Shown: positions 29,713-33,104 of the stretch, one piece after another
Layout of the letters: each line of letters opens with the position of its first letter
Numbering within the stretch: the stretch's first letter is position 1
NCBI GenBank assembly: GCA_905235045.1
Contig: CAJOJO010000005.1
Location: forward strand, 1-33,104
From: an uncultured Bacilli bacterium
GTDB lineage: Bacteria > Bacillota_I > Bacilli_A > RF39 > UBA660
Direction: 5' to 3'
DNA: 33,104 nucleotides
Position numbers and translations under genes: made by a program
Notes under the pieces: model-generated
Told to the model about the DNA's origin: nothing
The model's input: only the letters and a program-made list of their open reading frames with translations
The model's database searches: none

Positions 29713-31620
29713 GTGAAAAACTACGACGAAAGTTCAATTAAAATATTAGAAGGTTTAGAAGCAGTTCGTAAAAGACCAGGTATGTATATTGGTTCAACTG
29801 ATAAAAGAGGATTACACCATTTAGTATGGGAAATTGTTGATAATGGTGTTGATGAAGTAATTAATGGCTATGGTAAAAAAATCAAAATTACCATTAATAA
29901 AGATGAATCAATAACGGTAGAAGATGAAGGTAGAGGTGTACCGGTAGGAATGCATTCTAGTGGTAAATCTACTCCAGAAGTTATTTATACAATGTTACAT
30001 GCTGGTGGTAAATTTGAAACTGGTGGATATAAAGTATCAGGTGGTTTACACGGAGTTGGTGCATCAGTAGTTAACGCTTTGTCTAGTTGGATGGAAGTAA
30101 CCATTAAAAGAGATGGTTATGAACACTTTATTAGATTTAAAGATGGTGGTAAAGTAGATATACCTTTAAAACAACTTGATAAAACAAATAGAACAGGTAC
30201 GAAAGTTACTTTTATGCCAGATAGTAGTATATTTTCAGCAACCAAGTTTTCTTTTGCGACTATTTGTGAAAGAATGCAAGAATGTGCTTTTTTACTTAAA
30301 GGTTTAACAATTGAAGTAATAGATTTAAGAGAAGATAAAAAAGAAACATATTATTATGAAAACGGACTAGAAGCTTTTGTTGAATACTTAGACGATGATA
30401 AAACACCATTACACAATGTTGTAATGTTTGAAGGTACAAAAGACAAAATAAATGTTGAATTAGCTTTTCAATATACTGATTCATATTCAGAAAACATAAT
30501 ATCATTTGTTAATAACGTTAAAACAAATGATGGTGGTACACATGAAGTAGGATTTAAAACGGCAATAACCAGAGTATTTAATGATTATGCTAAAAATCAT
30601 GGATTTTTAAAAGCGAAAGATAAAACTTTTGAAGGTGCGGATACAAGAGAAGGTTTAACAGCTGTTTTAAGTTTACAAGTACCAGAAAGTTTATTACAAT
30701 TTGAAGGCCAAACTAAAGGAAAATTAGGAACTCCTAGTGCTCGTACAGTAGTAGATAGTATTGTTGCGGAAAAACTACAATTTTATCTAGAAGAAAATAA
30801 AGAAGTAGCGACTAATATCTTAGAAAAAATGGTAAAAAGTAAAAATGTTAGAGAAGCTGCTCGTAAAGCTCGTGATGAAGCAAGAAATGGTAAAGCTAAG
30901 AATAAAAAAGAACAAGCTTTATCTGGTAAACTTGCTCCAGCCCAATCAAAAGATAAAAATAAAAATGAGTTATTCTTAGTCGAAGGTGATTCAGCTGGTG
31001 GATCAGCTAAATTAGGTAGAGATAAAAAATATCAAGCTATTTTACCTTTAAGAGGTAAAGTTTTGAATACCGAAAAAGTTAAAATGGAAGAAATATTTAA
31101 AAACGAAGAAATAAATACCATGATTCATACCATTGGTGCGGGAGTTGGAAGTGACTTTGATATAAATGATTCAAATTACGATAAAGTTATTATTATGACC
31201 GATGCCGATGATGATGGAGCACATATTCAAATATTACTTATTACTTTCTTCTATCGTTATATGAAGCCTTTAATTGAAGCAGGTAAGCTTTATATTGCTA
31301 TGCCACCACTTTATAAGATTGAATCAGGAAAAGAATCTTATTATGCTTGGACTGAAGAAGATAGAAAAGAAATATTAGAAAAATTTAAAAATAAAACTTC
31401 TACTACCCAAAGATATAAAGGTTTAGGAGAAATGGATGCAATGCAACTTAGAGAAACAACAATGGATCCAGAAAAAAGAAGTTTAATTAGAGTTAATATT
31501 ATGGATGCTGCATTAGCGGAAAAAAGAGTATCTGTTCTAATGGGTGATAAAGTAGAACCACGTAAAGAATGGATTGAAGAAAATGTTGATTTTACTCTAG
31601 CAGATAATTATGTAAAATAG
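29713..31620 (+). CDS. parE: DNA topoisomerase IV subunit B (ParE)
   Basis: ParE is the ATPase subunit of topoisomerase IV, which unlinks daughter chromosomes. The ORF track start (GTG 29704) is part of the AAAGGTGAT ribosome site; the GTG at 29713 is properly spaced, giving 635 residues starting MKNYDESSIKILEGLEAVRKRPGMYIG. The GHKL ATPase is intact (EIVDNGVDE, EGRGVPVGMH, GGLHGVGASVVNALS), as are the transducer Lys region (QTKGKLGTPSAR) and the TOPRIM metal site (LFLVEGDSAGGSAKLGRDKKYQAILPLRGKVLN, MTDADDDGAHIQ). The sequence LNTEKVKMEEIFKNEEINTMIHTIGAGVG favours ParE over GyrB, and parC lies 1 kb downstream. An ORF6N gene separates the two subunits. Confidence 0.95.
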   Translation: MKNYDESSIKILEGLEAVRKRPGMYIGSTDKRGLHHLVWEIVDNGVDEVINGYGKKIKITINKDESITVEDEGRGVPVGMHSSGKSTPEVIYTMLHAGGKFETGGYKVSGGLHGVGASVVNALSSWMEVTIKRDGYEHFIRFKDGGKVDIPLKQLDKTNRTGTKVTFMPDSSIFSATKFSFATICERMQECAFLLKGLTIEVIDLREDKKETYYYENGLEAFVEYLDDDKTPLHNVVMFEGTKDKINVELAFQYTDSYSENIISFVNNVKTNDGGTHEVGFKTAITRVFNDYAKNHGFLKAKDKTFEGADTREGLTAVLSLQVPESLLQFEGQTKGKLGTPSARTVVDSIVAEKLQFYLEENKEVATNILEKMVKSKNVREAARKARDEARNGKAKNKKEQALSGKLAPAQSKDKNKNELFLVEGDSAGGSAKLGRDKKYQAILPLRGKVLNTEKVKMEEIFKNEEINTMIHTIGAGVGSDFDINDSNYDKVIIMTDADDDGAHIQILLITFFYRYMKPLIEAGKLYIAMPPLYKIESGKESYYAWTEEDRKEILEKFKNKTSTTQRYKGLGEMDAMQLRETTMDPEKRSLIRVNIMDAALAEKRVSVLMGDKVEPRKEWIEENVDFTLADNYVK

Positions 31621-31647
31621 AACTTTTTAAAAAAAGTTCTTTTTTTG
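31619..31647 (+). terminator. parE terminator
   Basis: AGAACTTT / AAAGTTCT (with inner TT/AA able to extend the stem) is followed by seven T; it starts at the parE stop. Confidence 0.85.
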
Positions 31648-31668
31648 ACATATTTTTTAATATTAATT

Positions 31669-31677
31669 TGTTATTAT
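31669..31677 (+). promoter_or_regulatory. Candidate promoter of the ORF6N gene
   Basis: TGTTATTAT is a fair extended -10. A TTGACA (31645-31650) lies in the parE terminator T-tract, but the spacing to this -10 is 21 bases, so the -35 contribution is doubtful. Confidence 0.45.
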
Positions 31678-31699
31678 ATACAACTTAAGGAGGTTTTTT

Positions 31700-32617
31700 A
31701 TGAATGATTTAGCATTAAAAGAAGATATTAAAAGTATGATTTATGAGGTGCGCGGTAAACAAGTAATGTTAGATAGTGATTTAGCTAGGTTATATGAATG
31801 CAAGAATGGAACTAAATCTATAAACTTAGCTGTGACTAGAAATATTGAAAGATTTCCAGAAGAATTTTATTTTCAATTAACTGATGAAGAGTACAATTCT
31901 TTGAGGTTTCAGATTGAAACCTCAAATATAACTAATTATTCAAGGTTTCAGATTGAAACCTTAAAAAGTAACAGTGGCGGTAGAAGATATAATCCATATG
32001 TATTTACAGAACAGGGTGTAGCTATGCTATCAAGTGTATTACATACTGAAAAAGCAGTTAGCGTAAGCATCAATATAATGAATGCTTTTGTATCAATGAG
32101 AAAATATATTTCGTCTAATTTAATTGACCAAAAAAATATAAATAATTTAGTTTTAGAAGACCATTCTCATATTTTAAAAATGGATGATGATATAAAATTA
32201 CTACAAGAATGTTTTGATAAATTTGAGGAAAAAGAAATACTACTAGATAAAACATATGATGCCTATTCTATATTACTAGATATATTTAAAAGTACTAAAA
32301 AAGAATTAATAATTATTGATAGATATACTGATAAGAGTCTATTAGATATTATAAAAGAATTAAGATGTAAAGTTATTCTAATAACAAGTAATAAAACTAA
32401 ATTAGATATCAAAAAATATAATGAAAGTTATAATAATTTAAAAGTAATATATAATGATACTTATCATGATAGATATTTTATAATTGATAGAGATAAAATA
32501 TATCACTCAGGTAATTCAATAAATCATATAGGATATAGAAAATCAAATATAAATTTATTAGAAGATGAAAAAGTAAAAGATTTAATCTTAAAAGATATAG
32601 AAAAGATTATTAAATAA
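31700..32617 (+). CDS. ORF6N (KilA-N-like) protein with HKD-like C-terminal domain
   Basis: The 305-residue protein has an N-terminal ORF6N domain: [51 protein letters not shown], then [42 protein letters not shown], the signature of phage-derived antirepressor-type regulators. After a coiled linker comes a domain with [13 protein letters not shown] and [17 protein letters not shown], resembling a single phospholipase-D-like HxKx4D motif with Arg for Lys. Between the two ORF6N halves the unit RFQIET occurs twice, each encoded by a perfect DNA palindrome. AAGGAGG precedes the ATG. The gene sits between parE and parC with its own terminator. Function unknown. Confidence 0.9.
   Translation: MNDLALKEDIKSMIYEVRGKQVMLDSDLARLYECKNGTKSINLAVTRNIERFPEEFYFQLTDEEYNSLRFQIETSNITNYSRFQIETLKSNSGGRRYNPYVFTEQGVAMLSSVLHTEKAVSVSINIMNAFVSMRKYISSNLIDQKNINNLVLEDHSHILKMDDDIKLLQECFDKFEEKEILLDKTYDAYSILLDIFKSTKKELIIIDRYTDKSLLDIIKELRCKVILITSNKTKLDIKKYNESYNNLKVIYNDTYHDRYFIIDRDKIYHSGNSINHIGYRKSNINLLEDEKVKDLILKDIEKIIK
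31903..31962 (+). repeat. Two tandem 21-bp palindromes inside the ORF6N gene
   Basis: Copy 1 (31903-31923) is GAGGTTTCA-gat-TGAAACCTC and copy 2 (31942-31962) is AAGGTTTCA-gat-TGAAACCTT. Each is a perfect 9-bp inverted repeat, 39 bases apart, in the same frame, both encoding RFQIET. The outermost pair differs (G:C against A:T) in both arms at once, so pairing is kept. Confidence 0.92.
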
Positions 32618-32647
32618 AGAAAATCCTTTATGTTTTTTTATTTTTTT
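32614..32647 (+). terminator. Terminator of the ORF6N gene
   Basis: A 6-bp stem ATAAAG / CTTTAT starts at the stop codon and is followed by G and a long T-rich tract. Confidence 0.6.
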
Positions 32648-32655
32648 GTTATAAT
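32647..32655 (+). promoter_or_regulatory. Extended -10 promoter of parC
   Basis: TGTTATAAT lies 15 bases before the parC ATG, so parC can be transcribed independently of parE. Confidence 0.65.
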
Positions 32656-32670
32656 TATATAGGTGGTATT

Positions 32671-33104
32671 ATGGAAATATCAAATAAAATATATGAATAT
32701 GCCTTAGAAGAAGTCATGGGTGAAAGATTTGGAAGATATTCTAAATCAATTATTCAAGATCGTGCCTTACCAGATATTAGAGATGGTTTAAAACCAGTTC
32801 AAAGAAGAATCTTGTACGCAATGTATCGTGACCATAATACAAGCGATAAAGCATATAAAAAATCAGCTACAGCTGTTGGTAATATCATGGGACATTATCA
32901 CCCACATGGTGATTCATCTATTTATGACGCCATGGTAAGACTTAGTCAATGGTGGAAACAAAATACTCCATATATAGATATGCATGGTAATAATGGTTCT
33001 ATCGATGGTGATGGTGCAGCTGCTATGCGTTACACAGAATCAAGACTAGCCAAAATATCAATGGAACTTTTAAAAGATATTGATAAAGATACTGTTGATA
33101 TGAT
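32671..33104 (+). CDS. parC: DNA topoisomerase IV subunit A (ParC), N-terminal part
   Basis: Not in the ORF track because the frame runs off the window. The first 144 residues start [51 protein letters not shown] and include the winged-helix region. [23 protein letters not shown] holds the quinolone-resistance positions as Ser and Asp, the unmutated form seen for example in pneumococcal ParC. The catalytic Tyr lies in [16 protein letters not shown]. ParC is the DNA-cutting subunit partnering ParE. AGGTGG lies before the ATG. GyrA is the alternative, but the parE neighbour supports ParC. Confidence 0.93.
   Translation, partial: MEISNKIYEYALEEVMGERFGRYSKSIIQDRALPDIRDGLKPVQRRILYAMYRDHNTSDKAYKKSATAVGNIMGHYHPHGDSSIYDAMVRLSQWWKQNTPYIDMHGNNGSIDGDGAAAMRYTESRLAKISMELLKDIDKDTVDM

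Noticed and set aside
31903-31962. The two palindromes as a CRISPR array
   Set aside because: Only two units, in frame inside a conserved coding gene, with an 18-base gap and no cas genes.
1-33104. Mycoplasma-type code 4 (TGA as Trp)
   Set aside because: SDR, dinD and the small peptide end at TGA at sensible places with downstream signals following, and conserved Trp positions are TGG.

Overview
The window comes from a very AT-rich, low-GC Gram-positive (Bacillota) chromosome, probably an uncultured gut-type lineage on the Bacilli/Erysipelotrichia/RF39 side close to Mollicutes. The evidence is SepF and DivIVA cell-division proteins, two T-box leaders, an L20-type leader on infC-rpmI-rplT, strong Shine-Dalgarno sites (GGAGG, AGGTGATAAT), and very low GC. 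TGA is used as a stop (SDR gene, dinD, the small toxin), so this is the standard bacterial code and not the Mycoplasma code. Nearly all genes are on the + strand. No tRNA, rRNA, transposase or CRISPR array was seen.

Layout. 1-2.5 kb: tail of a glycine-rich protein, sepF and a divIVA-type gene, then eno, convergent with a small minus-strand gene. 2.8-9.4 kb: two T-box operons. One has a Leu (CUU) specifier and carries a small membrane protein gene plus leuS; the other has a Val (GUA) specifier and carries an HD-hydrolase gene plus valS. 9.5-10.1 kb: an orphan type IV pilin-like gene. 10.1-11.3 kb: tcdA and an overlapping gene of unknown function. 11.4-17.3 kb: a tightly packed operon of mutS, a membrane protein, a sugar-nucleotidyltransferase-like gene and an ABC exporter pair. 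17.3-18.8 kb: a DUF1846 (UPF0371) gene.

18.8-19.2 kb looks empty in the ORF track but holds what I read as a complete type I toxin-antitoxin locus: a 31-residue hydrophobic peptide with an excellent promoter and SD, and a convergent antisense RNA gene whose terminator overlaps the toxin stop codon. A coiled-coil/membrane protein (minus) and a DUF2207 membrane protein (plus) follow from divergent promoters.

21.5-33.1 kb: housekeeping blocks (SDR plus PLP lyase-like pair, infC-rpmI-rplT, parE, start of parC) interrupted by single phage-antirepressor-type genes: KilA-N, DinD and ORF6N. A kinase-like/Fic gene pair follows dinD. The KilA-N and ORF6N genes contain striking palindromic DNA inside their reading frames. 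infC appears to start at an AUC codon directly behind a terminator/antiterminator switch, and L20 carries a SAP/Rho_N-like C-terminal extension.

All calls were made by reading the sequence and the supplied ORF translations; no database search or folding program was run.
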